64,000 bases of DNA from Mixta intestinalis (GCF_009914055.1 NZ_CP028271.1:1364001-1428000), one strand, 5' to 3'; shown: positions 16,572 to 25,533, counted from the stretch's first letter. Notes: a model not told the origin generated them from the letters alone. Numbers and translations: made by a program.

Positions 16572-17591
16572 ATGCAGTATACCCGGCTAGGTAAAAGTGA
16601 CTTACTGGTCTCTCGCATCTGCATGGGATGTATGGGGTTTGGCGATCCGTTGACGGGCCAGCATCGCTGGACGCTGGGCGAAACAGCAAGCCGGGACATC
16701 ATTCGCTACGGCCTCGAAAACGGCATCAATTTTTACGATACCGCTATCGCCTATCAGAACGGCTCCAGCGAGCGATACGTTGGCCGGGCGCTGCGGGAGA
16801 TGGCAAAACGCGAGGATGTGGTGCTGGCCACCAAGTTTCTGCCACGAACCGCCGCGCAAATTGCCGGGGGTATCAGCGGAAAAGAGGCCATAGCCCGATC
16901 GCTCGACCAGAGCCTGCAGAATCTGGGGATGGACTACATCGACCTCTACATCTACCACATCTGGGATTACAACACGCCTGTTATTGACGTGCTTGAAGCG
17001 CTGCATACCGCCGTTACTGCGGGCAAAGTGCGCGCTATTGGTATTTCAAATTGCTATGCCTGGCAGCTGGCGAAGGCGAACGCCCTTGCCGAACGCGAAG
17101 GACTGACGCCCTTTGTCTCCGTGCAAAGCCACTACAACCTGATCATGCGTGAAGATGAACGAGAGCTCTTCGGTCTGTGCGCTGAAGATCATATTGCAAT
17201 GACCCCCTATAGCGCGCTGGCCAGCGGTCGTCTCTCCCGTAAAGAAGGCCACACGCGGCGAGCCACAGAGGATGACTATGCGCGTGGAAAATATGACAGC
17301 ACGGCTGAACAGGATCGGATCATTATTGAGCGTGTAGCCGAACTTGCCGAGCGGCATCAGGTGTCCATGACAGAAATATCTCTCGCCTGGCTGCTGACAA
17401 AAGTCACGTCACCTGTCGTAGGGGCCACAAAAAAAGACCACGTCGATGGCGCGGTAAACGCAGTAAATCTTCAACTGAGCCCGGAGGAAATCCAGTTTCT
17501 GGAAGAAACCTACCAGCCGCATGTTCTGACGGGGATCATGGCGCAAAACACGCCGCAAACGAAAGACGTTAAGCAGGTCTGGTCGCGGTAG
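16572..17591 (+). CDS. Aldo/keto reductase
   Basis: 339 residues with a good ribosome site (GGGAG) ahead of the ATG. It begins MQYTRLGKSDLLVSRICMG; the tetrad is in FYDTAIAYQNG (Asp, Tyr), VLATKFLP (Lys) and YIYHIWDYN (His). Late motifs SALASGRLSR and VVGATKKDHV mark the NADPH site. The N-terminal layout and WDYNTP are like those of the broken reductase at 10287 and YajO-type enzymes. Part of the operon starting at 15621. Probable role: reduction of small aldehydes or ketones; substrate unknown. Confidence 0.88.
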   Translation: MQYTRLGKSDLLVSRICMGCMGFGDPLTGQHRWTLGETASRDIIRYGLENGINFYDTAIAYQNGSSERYVGRALREMAKREDVVLATKFLPRTAAQIAGGISGKEAIARSLDQSLQNLGMDYIDLYIYHIWDYNTPVIDVLEALHTAVTAGKVRAIGISNCYAWQLAKANALAEREGLTPFVSVQSHYNLIMREDERELFGLCAEDHIAMTPYSALASGRLSRKEGHTRRATEDDYARGKYDSTAEQDRIIIERVAELAERHQVSMTEISLAWLLTKVTSPVVGATKKDHVDGAVNAVNLQLSPEEIQFLEETYQPHVLTGIMAQNTPQTKDVKQVWSR

Positions 17592-17629
17592 CCCTTATTC
17601 ACTTTCATGAAATGTAGACAGGAGGAAGG

Positions 17630-17872
17630 ATGGGGTTACGTCAGCGCAGAGCAGCAGCATTGTTTTTTGTTGTCAGTACGGCTGCGGGTGGAAGCTCCAC
17701 TTACGGGCCAGACGGCAGGATCGGGGTATCGCTTGCGGATGTGTTTTTACCGATGAAAGCCAGTGCCCTGCACGCAGGTATGACGTGGCTTCCTCCCCTG
17801 GTCTTTGAGAGCGCCAGCAGCGATTGGCTACCTTCCTACCCATACAAACTTATCGAACGTCTTAAACAGTAA
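17630..17872 (+). pseudogene. C-terminal remnant of a KefF-type NAD(P)H oxidoreductase
   Basis: An 80-codon frame with a strong ribosome site (AGGAGGAAGG). From residue 17 it reads like the second half of the flavodoxin-fold quinone reductases (STAAGGSSTYGPDGRI, then MTWLPPLVFESAS), aligning with SFTTGAPQELYTADG and following residues of the gene at 15996. The FMN-binding N-terminal half is missing, so it is a truncated copy and cannot hold the cofactor by itself. Whether the short product is made is unknown. Confidence 0.65.
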
Positions 17873-17891
17873 TTTCAGTAAAAGGATCAAC

Positions 17892-18599
17892 GTGAAAAAG
17901 ACCCTTATGCTTTTAATTTGCATGCTAATAAGCAGCCCTGTCTTTGCAACAAAACCGGACACGCAGGATAAGCGAGTGATGAATATCTTCGAGATTGGTG
18001 TCCAGCCCGCTCGGGACAAAGATTTTGCAGACGTGGCCAGACAGACGATTTCTGCTTCGATTGATCATGAAGAAGGTACGCTGGCGATGTATGCCCTGCA
18101 ACGCAGCGACAATGCAGCTCAGGCATTCATGGTCGAACTCTATGAAAACAAGAGTGCTTACTGCAAACATCTGAATGCCGCACCATACAGAGCATTCGCT
18201 GATCGTGCATCTGACATTATCGATCGGAAAAAGAAAATTACTCTTGAGCCACAGTTTCTGGGGGACAAACGCATCATACCAAATGAGCGAACCATCAATA
18301 ATCTGGTGATCGTCGAGGTAAAGCCTGAATTTCAGACCAAATTTAAAAACATTGTCCTTCCTGAAATGGCGGAGTCGCTCAAAGTAGAGAAAGGCGTGTT
18401 AGCCATGTATGCCGCTACAGACTCACAGACTCCGAACCGCTGGTATTTCTATGAGGTTTATGCCAGTGAGGAGGATTATCAACTGCACCGACAAACGCCA
18501 CACTTCCGGGATTATCTCAGGCAAACGGCACATATGAGCACCAGTAAGGACGCTATCGCGGTAAAACCGGTATTTCTTCGTAACAAAGGCGGAATATAA
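17892..18599 (+). CDS. Exported protein with two antibiotic-biosynthesis-monooxygenase (ABM) domains
   Basis: About 235 residues from GTG 17892, chosen because AGGA precedes it and it begins the signal peptide MKKTLMLLICMLISSPVFA; an ATG at 17805 would hide this leader. The mature part holds two similar ABM-like domains, about residues 35-120 (FEIGVQPARDKDFADVA, EGTLAMYALQ, MVELYENKSAY) and 130-220 (VIVEVKPEFQTKFKNIV, KGVLAMYAATD, FYEVYASEEDY). ABM domains are cofactor-free oxygenases or small ligand binders and are nearly always cytosolic; secretion to the periplasm is uncommon. It closes the reductase region and is followed by a terminator. Confidence 0.8.
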   Translation: MKKTLMLLICMLISSPVFATKPDTQDKRVMNIFEIGVQPARDKDFADVARQTISASIDHEEGTLAMYALQRSDNAAQAFMVELYENKSAYCKHLNAAPYRAFADRASDIIDRKKKITLEPQFLGDKRIIPNERTINNLVIVEVKPEFQTKFKNIVLPEMAESLKVEKGVLAMYAATDSQTPNRWYFYEVYASEEDYQLHRQTPHFRDYLRQTAHMSTSKDAIAVKPVFLRNKGGI

Positions 18600-18670
18600 G
18601 CTCTCTTATTGCCACCATGGATTATGAACAAATAATTAAAAAAATGATTGAATAAGAATATTGCGGCAAA

Positions 18671-18708
18671 AACCGCTGTGAAGGTAATTTCACAGCGGCT
18701 ATTTTTAG
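18671..18708 (+). terminator. Rho-independent terminator
   Basis: CCGCTGTGAA (18673-18682) pairs with TTCACAGCGG (18689-18698), loop 6, followed by CTATTTTTA. It ends the ABM-protein transcript. Confidence 0.8.
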
Positions 18709-18782
18709 TTCGTTGACGCTGTTTTTATTGATAAATTAAATATAAACCGATCCTTTTAATTGCCATAATTATTTTTCAGCAT

Positions 18783-19028
18783 TTAAATAGCATATTTCTT
18801 TTCAAGCGCCTTAATAAAAGTAACCTTCAGCTTTTCTGAAGTTAGCTGGTTAAGTTGTGACTCCGTGGTTTTCCCAATATTCGCCCCGATGCTTTTTCCT
18901 AATTCGAGCGCCTTAGCATTGCCCGGAAACAGCGAACCATACTTATTTTCATAATAACATACGATCATATCCTGGATGGCACCGGCACCACCCACCTTAC
19001 AACACGCTGAATAACTTAATATTTTCAT
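18783..19028 (-). CDS. Small protein with a possible double-glycine-like leader
   Basis: 81 residues behind a good ribosome site (AGGAGCTGAG then ATG). The first 15 residues, MKILSYSACCKVGGA, have the length and spacing (Leu at -12, Val at -4, Gly-Ala at -2/-1) of the leaders at 45301-45629, but Ala-Cys replaces the usual Glu-hydrophobic pair at -8/-7. The remainder (GAIQDMIVCYYENKYGSLF, then a Lys-rich helical part) matches no family I know. AT-rich flanks hint at acquired DNA. It may be a bacteriocin-like or signalling peptide, or an unrelated small cytoplasmic protein. Confidence 0.55.
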   Translation of the reverse strand: MKILSYSACCKVGGAGAIQDMIVCYYENKYGSLFPGNAKALELGKSIGANIGKTTESQLNQLTSEKLKVTFIKALEKKYAI

Positions 19029-19364
19029 CTCAGCTCCTTTATTTGAGAACGTAATGACTTATAAAGTCTGCTTTTTAATTAATCGCAGGCTGAAAAGCTT
19101 TCCCTGCCTTAATTATTATTCCTTTTTCGGCCTCGGACGAATAGCGTTACTTTTTCGTTTTTTGTAAAAAAGCGCAAAAAAAGAAGCTTTTTCTTATAAA
19201 TCTGATGTTATATCAACCTGCTCACTTGCCCCCTGTTTAATCACATTAAATAGCTGACGGCGATAAAACCGTCAGCTAATCACAGAGTGCTAAAGCTCTT
19301 TTATAACGCCCTGTACGTCGAGATGTTTTATATGTTTAGCTTTATTTTTAGCGCTGGTTCAGCC
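19029..19364. other. AT-rich intergenic region with a hairpin
   Basis: No reading frame is supported. It holds the promoter of the small gene to the left and a 10-bp hairpin, TAGCTGACGG (19251-19260)/CCGTCAGCTA (19269-19278), lying 86 bp beyond the chemoreceptor stop codon, which may end that leftward transcript although no strong T run follows. Confidence 0.4.
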
Positions 19365-21023
19365 TCAAAATGCCTCCCACTCTGCCGTTGCGATCGTCGC
19401 CGCCGGACGTTGCGCAACAGTACGCGGAGCCGGAGTAGCAATCGCCTTAAACTGAGCGGCCTGCGCATCAAGACGGAAAGTTGCAACCAGCTGATGCAGA
19501 TGTTGGGCCTGCTCCCGTAACAGGCTACCTGCCGCCGAAGACTCCTCCACCAGCGAGGCGTTTTGCTGCGTCACCCGATCCAGCTCGGAAACCGCCACGC
19601 CAACCTGTTCAATGCCGCGACTCTGTTCCTCTGAAGCGGAGGAAATTTCATCCATAATATCGCGTACCTGCTTAACGCCAGTCACAATTGCTTCCATTGA
19701 CGCTTCTGCCGCCGCCGCCAGTTTTGTTCCTTGCTCTACGCGCGTGGAGGATTCCTCAATCAGGCTCTTAATATCTTTCGCTGCCACCGCGCTGCGGCTT
19801 GCCAGATTGCGTACTTCACCCGCCACAACAGCAAAACCGCGCCCGTTTTCCCCGGCGCGTGCCGCCTCTACCGCCGCGTTCAGCGCCAGGATATTGGTCT
19901 GAAAGGCGATGCTTTCGATCACGCTGGTAATCTCAGCAATTTTCTTCGCGCTCTCTTCCATACCGAAAATGGTTTTGATCACGCCATCAACGATACCACC
20001 GCCTTTTTCGGCGGTAGCCGCAGCGCTAATCGCCAGCTTTGACGCCTGCAAAGCATTATCCGCATTCTGTTTTACCGTGGCGGTAATCTGTTCCATGCTG
20101 GCCGCCGTTTGCTCCAGCGACGCCGCCTGTTCTTCAGTACGCGATGAAAGATCGGCATTACCGGTGGCTATTTCGTCGACGCCGGTGAGAATGGTATCGG
20201 AGCCGCTGCGAACATGGCTGACGGTTTTTGCCAGCGCCAGCTGCATACGCGCCAGGCCGTTATGCAGGCGGCTCATTTCATTACGCGCCTGCGAGTCCCG
20301 TTTCAGCGGATGCGTCAGATCGCCATGCTCGATAGCGTCGATATGGTTTAGCGCCGCCACCAGCGGCCGCAGTAGCACCTGTTGCAGCACGCGCCAGCAG
20401 AGCGCGATACAGATCAACACCAGTACCATAATGCCACCCAGCAGCGCTTTCATCTGGCCAAAAGCCTCGCGGCTCTGTTCCGAAGCCTGGCTGGTTAGCT
20501 GGTTTACCGCGCTGCGCCAGCGTTCGTAATCCTCCAGCATCGCCTGCTGTTTAGGCGCGGCGTTGATGGCGAACATCGCCTGAAGACTGTGGGTTTCCGC
20601 CGTATCCATCAACTGTTGCAGCAGCGTGGCATAGGCTTTATAGCTGGCGTTCAGCTGTGCCGTAAGCGCTGGATCGAGTCCCTGTAGTGCGTCACCTTGC
20701 TGATAGCGCTGATACCAGCGCTCCGCCTCCTGCAACTGCTGACGTCCATGTTCAATCATGCCGGGCAGCCTGGTACTGCCGGTGCCCTCCTGCTGAATCC
20801 AGATAACGATACGGTTGGCATCCGAACGCACGGCGTTTAGTGCGTACCAGGAGTTAGTCAACGCCGTTACCTTATCGTTGGCCGCCGAAGCGGTAAAAAA
20901 GTTGTCTTTATCGTTGCTGAGTGAATGAAGAAACAGACCTCCTGAAATAACTTGCAGTAAACCAAACAGCGCAATGCAACCAATCAGAAAGGTGGATGTT
21001 TTAATACGGCTAAAAAAGGACAT
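19365..21023 (-). CDS. Methyl-accepting chemotaxis protein
   Basis: About 552 residues from ATG 21023 (MSFFSRIKTSTFLIGC), with a GAGGGAG site just upstream; a start at 21080 would add 19 residues. Layout: TM1 near residues 9-29, a periplasmic four-helix ligand domain to about 190, TM2 near 192-212, a HAMP region, then the signalling coiled coil with the invariant tip ESIAFQTNILALNAAVEA and AGEVRNLASRSA. The protein ends in EWEAF, a likely variant of the NWETF pentapeptide that tethers CheR/CheB in Tar and Tsr. It senses a periplasmic ligand and sets CheA activity at the cell pole; ligand unknown. Monocistronic. Confidence 0.92.
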   Translation of the reverse strand: MSFFSRIKTSTFLIGCIALFGLLQVISGGLFLHSLSNDKDNFFTASAANDKVTALTNSWYALNAVRSDANRIVIWIQQEGTGSTRLPGMIEHGRQQLQEAERWYQRYQQGDALQGLDPALTAQLNASYKAYATLLQQLMDTAETHSLQAMFAINAAPKQQAMLEDYERWRSAVNQLTSQASEQSREAFGQMKALLGGIMVLVLICIALCWRVLQQVLLRPLVAALNHIDAIEHGDLTHPLKRDSQARNEMSRLHNGLARMQLALAKTVSHVRSGSDTILTGVDEIATGNADLSSRTEEQAASLEQTAASMEQITATVKQNADNALQASKLAISAAATAEKGGGIVDGVIKTIFGMEESAKKIAEITSVIESIAFQTNILALNAAVEAARAGENGRGFAVVAGEVRNLASRSAVAAKDIKSLIEESSTRVEQGTKLAAAAEASMEAIVTGVKQVRDIMDEISSASEEQSRGIEQVGVAVSELDRVTQQNASLVEESSAAGSLLREQAQHLHQLVATFRLDAQAAQFKAIATPAPRTVAQRPAATIATAEWEAF

Positions 21024-21491
21024 AGCTCCCTCAAATATTGTGATAAGCATCGCAACTATCGGCAACTTTACCGGTAACATTAGCGCTATTGCTATTTTGT
21101 CCTGAAAGGAAACTGCTGATATCTTTTTTCTGATAATGAGTTATCTTCAAAGACGTGCTGTTACCCTGAAAAACGGAAGAGTGGCGGTTAAGCTTTGCGT
21201 GATGTGTCACAACACGATAGATAAGCGGCAAGCTTAACGTGTAATCGGGCTGGATTGTCCCGTGGTGCCCGGCGTATGATGGGAGCGGTCAGAATTGCCT
21301 GTTTAAGGTTTACTCTGTCGCCGCAAGAAGAAGTAAGGATTGATCGCCGCAGAAGGCCGAAAACACACCATTACGATATCAATCGCTGACAGCTTGTTAG
21401 GTTTTACTTATTGATTCGATAATGGATACGCATTAGATCTTCATCACGTTTTTCGGTAACTTTCACGCTAACCCAAATGGAGGAATAACAG
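21024..21491. other. Divergent promoter region between the chemoreceptor and ahpC
   Basis: About 470 bp without a supported gene. The right part, near 21375-21425, contains the partly palindromic ATATCAATCG...ATTGATTCGATAAT; the CGATAATGG end is a plausible ahpC -10 region and the dyad could be the OxyR tetramer site expected for ahpC. AhpC has GGAGG 7 bases before its ATG. Spacing to the four-part OxyR consensus was not verified. Confidence 0.35.
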
Positions 21492-22055
21492 ATGTCTATC
21501 ATTAACACCAAAATCAAACCGTTCAAAAACAGCGCTTTCAAAAACGGTGAGTTCATTGAAGTGACTGAGAAAGATGTCGAAGGGAAATGGAGCGTTTTCT
21601 TCTTCTATCCGGCCGACTTCACTTTCGTTTGCCCGACCGAGCTGGGCGACGTTGCTGACCATTATGCAGAATTCCAGAAAATGGGCGTAGACATCTACTC
21701 CGTTTCTACCGATACCCACTTTACTCACAAAGCCTGGCACAGCAGCTCTGACACCATCGCTAAAATTAAATACGCGATGATCGGTGACCCGACTGGCGCG
21801 CTGACCCGTAACTTCGACATCATGCGTGAAGATCAGGGTCTGGCTGACCGTGGTACCTTCATCGTTGACCCGGAAGGCATCATTCAGGCTGTAGAAATCA
21901 CTGCGGAAGGCATTGGTCGTGACGCATCTGACCTGCTGCGCAAAGTGAAAGCGGCTCAGTATGTAGCGAGCCACCCGGGTGAAGTTTGCCCGGCGAAATG
22001 GAAAGAAGGCGAAGCAACGCTGGCTCCTTCTCTCGACCTGGTTGGTAAAATCTAA
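21492..22055 (+). CDS. ahpC: Alkyl hydroperoxide reductase subunit C (peroxiredoxin)
   Basis: 187 residues, the length of E. coli AhpC. Typical two-cysteine peroxiredoxin that reduces H2O2, organic peroxides and peroxynitrite in the cytoplasm. Peroxidatic Cys47 lies in FTFVCPTELGD and resolving Cys166 in GEVCPAKW near the C terminus; FYPADF and the GGLG-like loop are present. Followed by ahpF, its reductase, 71 bp downstream. A terminator-like hairpin between the two genes suggests that ahpC is made in excess over ahpF. Codon use is that of a highly expressed gene. Confidence 0.98.
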   Translation: MSIINTKIKPFKNSAFKNGEFIEVTEKDVEGKWSVFFFYPADFTFVCPTELGDVADHYAEFQKMGVDIYSVSTDTHFTHKAWHSSSDTIAKIKYAMIGDPTGALTRNFDIMREDQGLADRGTFIVDPEGIIQAVEITAEGIGRDASDLLRKVKAAQYVASHPGEVCPAKWKEGEATLAPSLDLVGKI

Positions 22056-22085
22056 AAGCGCCACCGGCTTTTCGCTATTTATTTC

Positions 22086-22113
22086 ATCGGGTGCTGCGGC
22101 ACCCGATTTTTTT
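22086..22113 (+). terminator. Intergenic hairpin between ahpC and ahpF (partial terminator)
   Basis: ATCGGGTGC (22086-22094), loop TGCG, GCACCCGAT (22099-22107), then a T run to 22113. It is a complete intrinsic terminator inside the operon, so it likely lets only part of the transcripts reach ahpF. Confidence 0.8.
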
Positions 22114-22126
22114 CCTGGAGACCCTC

Positions 22127-23695
22127 ATGCTCGACACCACGATGAAAAACCAACTCAAGGCCTATCTTGAGAAATTAACTAAGCCTGTTGAGTTAATCGC
22201 CACGCTGGACGACGGCGCCAAATCCGCTGAAATTAAAGAACTGCTGGGCGAAATCGCTGAACTGTCAGAGAAAGTCACGTTCCGCATAGATAATTCTCTG
22301 CCGGTGCGTAAGCCCTCCTTTTTGATTACTAACCCAGGCAGCACTACCGGCCCGCGTTTTGCCGGTTCGCCGCTGGGTCACGAATTTACCTCGCTGGTGC
22401 TGGCGCTGCTGCAAACCGGCGGGCATCCGTCTAAAGAGACGCAGGCGCTGCTGGATCAGATCCGCCAGCTGGATGATGACCTGCACTTTGAAACCTATTA
22501 CTCGCTTTCCTGCCACAACTGCCCGGACGTAGTGCAGGCGCTGAACCTAATGGCAATTCTTAACCCGCGCATCAGCCACACGGCGATCGATGGCGGCGTG
22601 TTCCAGAATGAGATTCAGGATCGCAACGTAATGGGCGTTCCGGCGGTATTCCTGAATGGCAAAGAGTTCGGCCAGGGCCGCATGAGCCTGACGGAAATCG
22701 TCAGCAAAGTAGACGTTAACGCCGACAAACGTGCGGCGGATGAGCTGAACAAGCGCGACGCCTATGACGTACTGATTATCGGCAGCGGCCCGGCGGGTGC
22801 GGCAGCGGCAATCTACTCCGCACGTAAAGGTATCCGCACCGCACTGCTCGGCGAGCGTTTCGGCGGGCAGGTGCTGGATACGGTCGATATTGAAAACTAT
22901 ATCTCCGTACCGAAAACCGAAGGCGCTAAGCTGGCAGGCGCGCTGAAAGCGCACGTTAGCGAATACGCCATCGACGTAATCGACAGCCAGAGCGCCAGCA
23001 AACTGGTTCCGGCCAGCGTTGAAGGCGGCCTGCATGCGATTGAAACCGCCTCTGGCGCGCTGCTGAAATCACGCAGCATTATCATCGCTACCGGTGCGCG
23101 CTGGCGCAACATGAACGTACCGGGCGAAGATCAGTATCGTACCCGTGGCGTTACCTACTGCCCGCACTGTGACGGCCCGCTGTATAAAGGCAAGCGCGTG
23201 GCGGTAATCGGCGGCGGCAACTCCGGCGTGGAAGCGGCGATCGATCTGGCCGGTATCGTTGAGCACGTTACCCTGCTTGAGTTCGCGCCAGCGATGAAAG
23301 CGGACGCGGTACTGCAACAGAAAGTTCGCAGCCTGGAAAACGTGGATATCATCCTTAACGCCCAGACGCTGGAAGTGAAAGGCGACGGCAGCAAGCTGAC
23401 CAGCCTGGAATATAAAGATCGCGTTAACGAGACGGTACATCAGCTGGACGTGGCGGGGATCTTTGTTCAGATTGGTCTGCTGCCGAATACGACCTGGCTG
23501 GACGGCACGGTTGAACGTAATCAGATGGGCGAAATCCTTATCGATGCGAAGTGCGAAACTAATATTAAAGGCGTGTTTGCCGCCGGTGACTGTACCACCG
23601 TTCCGTACAAGCAGATTATCATCGCCAGCGGCGAAGGCGCAAAAGCCTCGCTCAGCGCGTTTGATTACCTGATTCGTACGCAGCCGGTTGGCTAA
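22127..23695 (+). CDS. ahpF: Alkyl hydroperoxide reductase subunit F
   Basis: 522 residues from ATG 22127 (GGAG at 8 bases), matching E. coli AhpF (521). An in-frame start 12 codons earlier lies inside the terminator and is rejected. NADH-dependent flavoprotein that recycles AhpC. The N-terminal twin thioredoxin-fold domain has the CxxC SCHNCPDVVQ near 129; then FAD-binding GSGPAGAAAAIYSARKG near 215, the redox CPHCDGPLYKG near 345 and the NADH fold GGGNSGVEAAIDLAG near 363. The final GDCTTVPYKQIIIASGEGA closes the FAD site. A terminator follows. Confidence 0.98.
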   Translation: MLDTTMKNQLKAYLEKLTKPVELIATLDDGAKSAEIKELLGEIAELSEKVTFRIDNSLPVRKPSFLITNPGSTTGPRFAGSPLGHEFTSLVLALLQTGGHPSKETQALLDQIRQLDDDLHFETYYSLSCHNCPDVVQALNLMAILNPRISHTAIDGGVFQNEIQDRNVMGVPAVFLNGKEFGQGRMSLTEIVSKVDVNADKRAADELNKRDAYDVLIIGSGPAGAAAAIYSARKGIRTALLGERFGGQVLDTVDIENYISVPKTEGAKLAGALKAHVSEYAIDVIDSQSASKLVPASVEGGLHAIETASGALLKSRSIIIATGARWRNMNVPGEDQYRTRGVTYCPHCDGPLYKGKRVAVIGGGNSGVEAAIDLAGIVEHVTLLEFAPAMKADAVLQQKVRSLENVDIILNAQTLEVKGDGSKLTSLEYKDRVNETVHQLDVAGIFVQIGLLPNTTWLDGTVERNQMGEILIDAKCETNIKGVFAAGDCTTVPYKQIIIASGEGAKASLSAFDYLIRTQPVG

Positions 23696-23712
23696 GCGAC
23701 ACAATACGAGAT

Positions 23713-23738
23713 ACGGCGCCTGCGGGCGCCTTTTTTAT
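23713..23738 (+). terminator. Rho-independent terminator after ahpF
   Basis: GGCGCC (23715-23720), loop TGCG, GGCGCC (23725-23730), then TTTTTT. Ends the ahpCF transcript. Confidence 0.88.
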
Positions 23739-23761
23739 TGAAGTAAAAATTCGGCCTTGTA

Positions 23762-24151
23762 TCAGTCGTTGCGTATGCCTGGATCTTCGTCGCTTACCGG
23801 CACCGGATCCTCCTCTTCTGTACCGCTGCCCAGCTCATGCAGGCTAATCTGCTGTACCGGCGCGGTTTCGATATGCTCCAGCCAGCGGTCGCTGTGATCC
23901 GGCAGGCTGGTAAACTGACCGTCAAGAAACAGGAAATCGAGCTGCTCGCCCAGCGCCAGCAGCATCTCTTCCGGCGAAGCGTAATTTTCACCGTGCAGAT
24001 CGCTACCGTCAATCTGATACCCGATCAGCCCATCGTGCACCTCGGCCTGGCCCAGTTCAATGATATGACCATCAATGTTCTGCGCCAGAATAGTGCCATC
24101 ACAGTAGAAAAGGTTATAGGGCATTAAATCCTGATTACGGTTATCGGGCAT
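23762..24151 (-). CDS. Acidic hypothetical protein
   Basis: 129 residues with a strong ribosome site (AGGAGG) before the ATG. No family is recognised. The N-terminal 90 residues look like a compact mixed alpha/beta domain (MPYNLFYCDGTILAQNIDGH, then EEMLLALGEQLDFLFLDG). The C-terminal 25 residues are very acidic and probably unstructured (GTEEEDPVPVSDEDPGIRND). No signal peptide or membrane segment, so cytosolic. The next leftward gene, the N-acetyltransferase, is upstream of it on the same strand with a 42-bp gap, so the two may form an operon. Confidence 0.7.
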   Translation of the reverse strand: MPDNRNQDLMPYNLFYCDGTILAQNIDGHIIELGQAEVHDGLIGYQIDGSDLHGENYASPEEMLLALGEQLDFLFLDGQFTSLPDHSDRWLEHIETAPVQQISLHELGSGTEEEDPVPVSDEDPGIRND

Positions 24152-24193
24152 ACATCCTCCTGGTTTGCGTACAGGAGGATAAGTATAGCCAGG

Positions 24194-25039
24194 CTACAGG
24201 GTGCTGCTTTTTTCGCGCTGCGCCAGACGCGTCATCATCTCGATAAACGCCTCTTCGCTGATGCCGTACAGCGAATGCTTTAGCCCCAGCTGGAATTCCT
24301 CATGCAGCAGCCGATAGAGCGCACTGAGATCGTCCAGCGTATGACGCTCACCTTTTCCGGCGGCGTAACGGCTGAAGCGGCGGTTTTCCAGCGCTACCTG
24401 TCCACCATCCGACAGATAGCGCGCTGCCAGCAGATGTTGACGGAAATGGGAGTGTGGCCAGCTATAAACAAAATGGTTTGCCATCAGATAATCCGAGGGA
24501 TATTGCGTCACCAGATCGAAACGATAGAGCGGTAGCCATTGATCGCCGCGTCGGTGGCGCAACAGCCACTCTTCTCCCAGCGATTCCAGTTGATAGTCGC
24601 CGTGCGGCGTATGCTGTATACAATCGGGCAACAGCCGAATCGGGCCGCTTAGCGTCGCCCCGCCGAAACCTGCATCGGCAATCCAGAATTCCTCTTCCAG
24701 CTGTACCAACAACAGCATATGGGTACGCGGCGGCACTGAAGGCGGCTGAGCAATAACCACACGCGCCGCCAGGCCGCGCGCGTCAAAACCCATCGCCTGT
24801 AGCGCCAGCAGTAACAGCGAATTATGTTCATAGCAGTAACCGCCACGACGGGCCACCACCAGCTTCTCCTGGATGGCTTCGGTTTCCAGATGAATGGGAC
24901 GGTCAAGCAGCACGTCGAGGTTTTCGAACGGAATGGCGCAGACATGCGCGTGGTGTATTTGCTGTAGCGAAGTCAGTGATGGGCGCGTCGAGCCGCTGTA
25001 GCCGATGCGAGCCAGATAAGCATGAAGATCAAACGCCAT
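24194..25039 (-). CDS. Arylamine N-acetyltransferase
   Basis: 281 residues, the normal length for bacterial NAT (NhoA) enzymes that move acetyl groups from acetyl-CoA to aromatic amines, hydrazines and N-hydroxyarylamines. The thiol-protease-like triad is exactly in the classical positions: Cys69 in RRGGYCYEHN, His107 in PPRTHMLLL and Asp122 in WIADAGFGG. IPFENLDVLL near 36 is also a family mark. It is upstream of the acidic hypothetical gene on the same strand. Cytosolic. Physiological substrate unknown. Confidence 0.93.
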   Translation of the reverse strand: MAFDLHAYLARIGYSGSTRPSLTSLQQIHHAHVCAIPFENLDVLLDRPIHLETEAIQEKLVVARRGGYCYEHNSLLLLALQAMGFDARGLAARVVIAQPPSVPPRTHMLLLVQLEEEFWIADAGFGGATLSGPIRLLPDCIQHTPHGDYQLESLGEEWLLRHRRGDQWLPLYRFDLVTQYPSDYLMANHFVYSWPHSHFRQHLLAARYLSDGGQVALENRRFSRYAAGKGERHTLDDLSALYRLLHEEFQLGLKHSLYGISEEAFIEMMTRLAQREKSSTL

Positions 25040-25125
25040 GATGTCGTCCTTGCGGAAATGATACTTTTTTATAGCTGATTTCCGGCAAAGCAGTTGATGG
25101 TAAATGCGGTACGCGGCCGTTCATT

Positions 25126-25344
25126 TTATTTGATTAAACTCACACTATTTTTTAGTAAACGTCGCGCCCGCCAGCAGTTAATGATGAGTTCATCATCATC
25201 GGCGCTGTCCGCCAGCCTGGAGAGACGTGAACAGAGTGCATCATAACTTAACGGTCTTTTCTCCTGTGCCAGCGCAACAACCGCCTTGCCAACCAACGCT
25301 AAAAACTCCTCATCCAGCTCAACTTCATCAGATAACGCTATCAA
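25126..25344 (-). CDS. Small helical protein, possibly YmgB/AriR-like biofilm and acid-resistance regulator
   Basis: 72 residues starting at a TTG (25344) with AGGAGG about 11 bases upstream; the weak start codon leaves the exact N terminus open. The acidic, fully helical pattern (DEVELDEEFLALVGKAVVAL, then SRLSRLADSADDDEL and RARRLLKNSV) resembles the dimeric helical YmgB/AriR family that acts in biofilm and acid-stress control in E. coli. The match is by pattern only. Single gene between the acetyltransferase and the esterase. Confidence 0.5.
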   Translation of the reverse strand: MIALSDEVELDEEFLALVGKAVVALAQEKRPLSYDALCSRLSRLADSADDDELIINCWRARRLLKNSVSLIK

Positions 25345-25533
25345 TTTTCTGGCCCTCCTGAAAAAATTATCCTTTAACTATGCACGCTCAAAAAATTTGG
25401 GGATCGCTGTAAACGATTTCTGGGATTTATCTCACGAGGTTGGTTAACAGATATCGCGACAGGCAGGCAAAACGGGCAGAAAAAAACTATATCTTTAGCA
25501 TTGGCTATCGCCTTCACATCAAAAGAGATATTC

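Noticed and set aside
21468..22064. 198-codon frame antisense to ahpC
   Set aside because: A long shadow of ahpC caused by its biased codon use; no ribosome site or family features.
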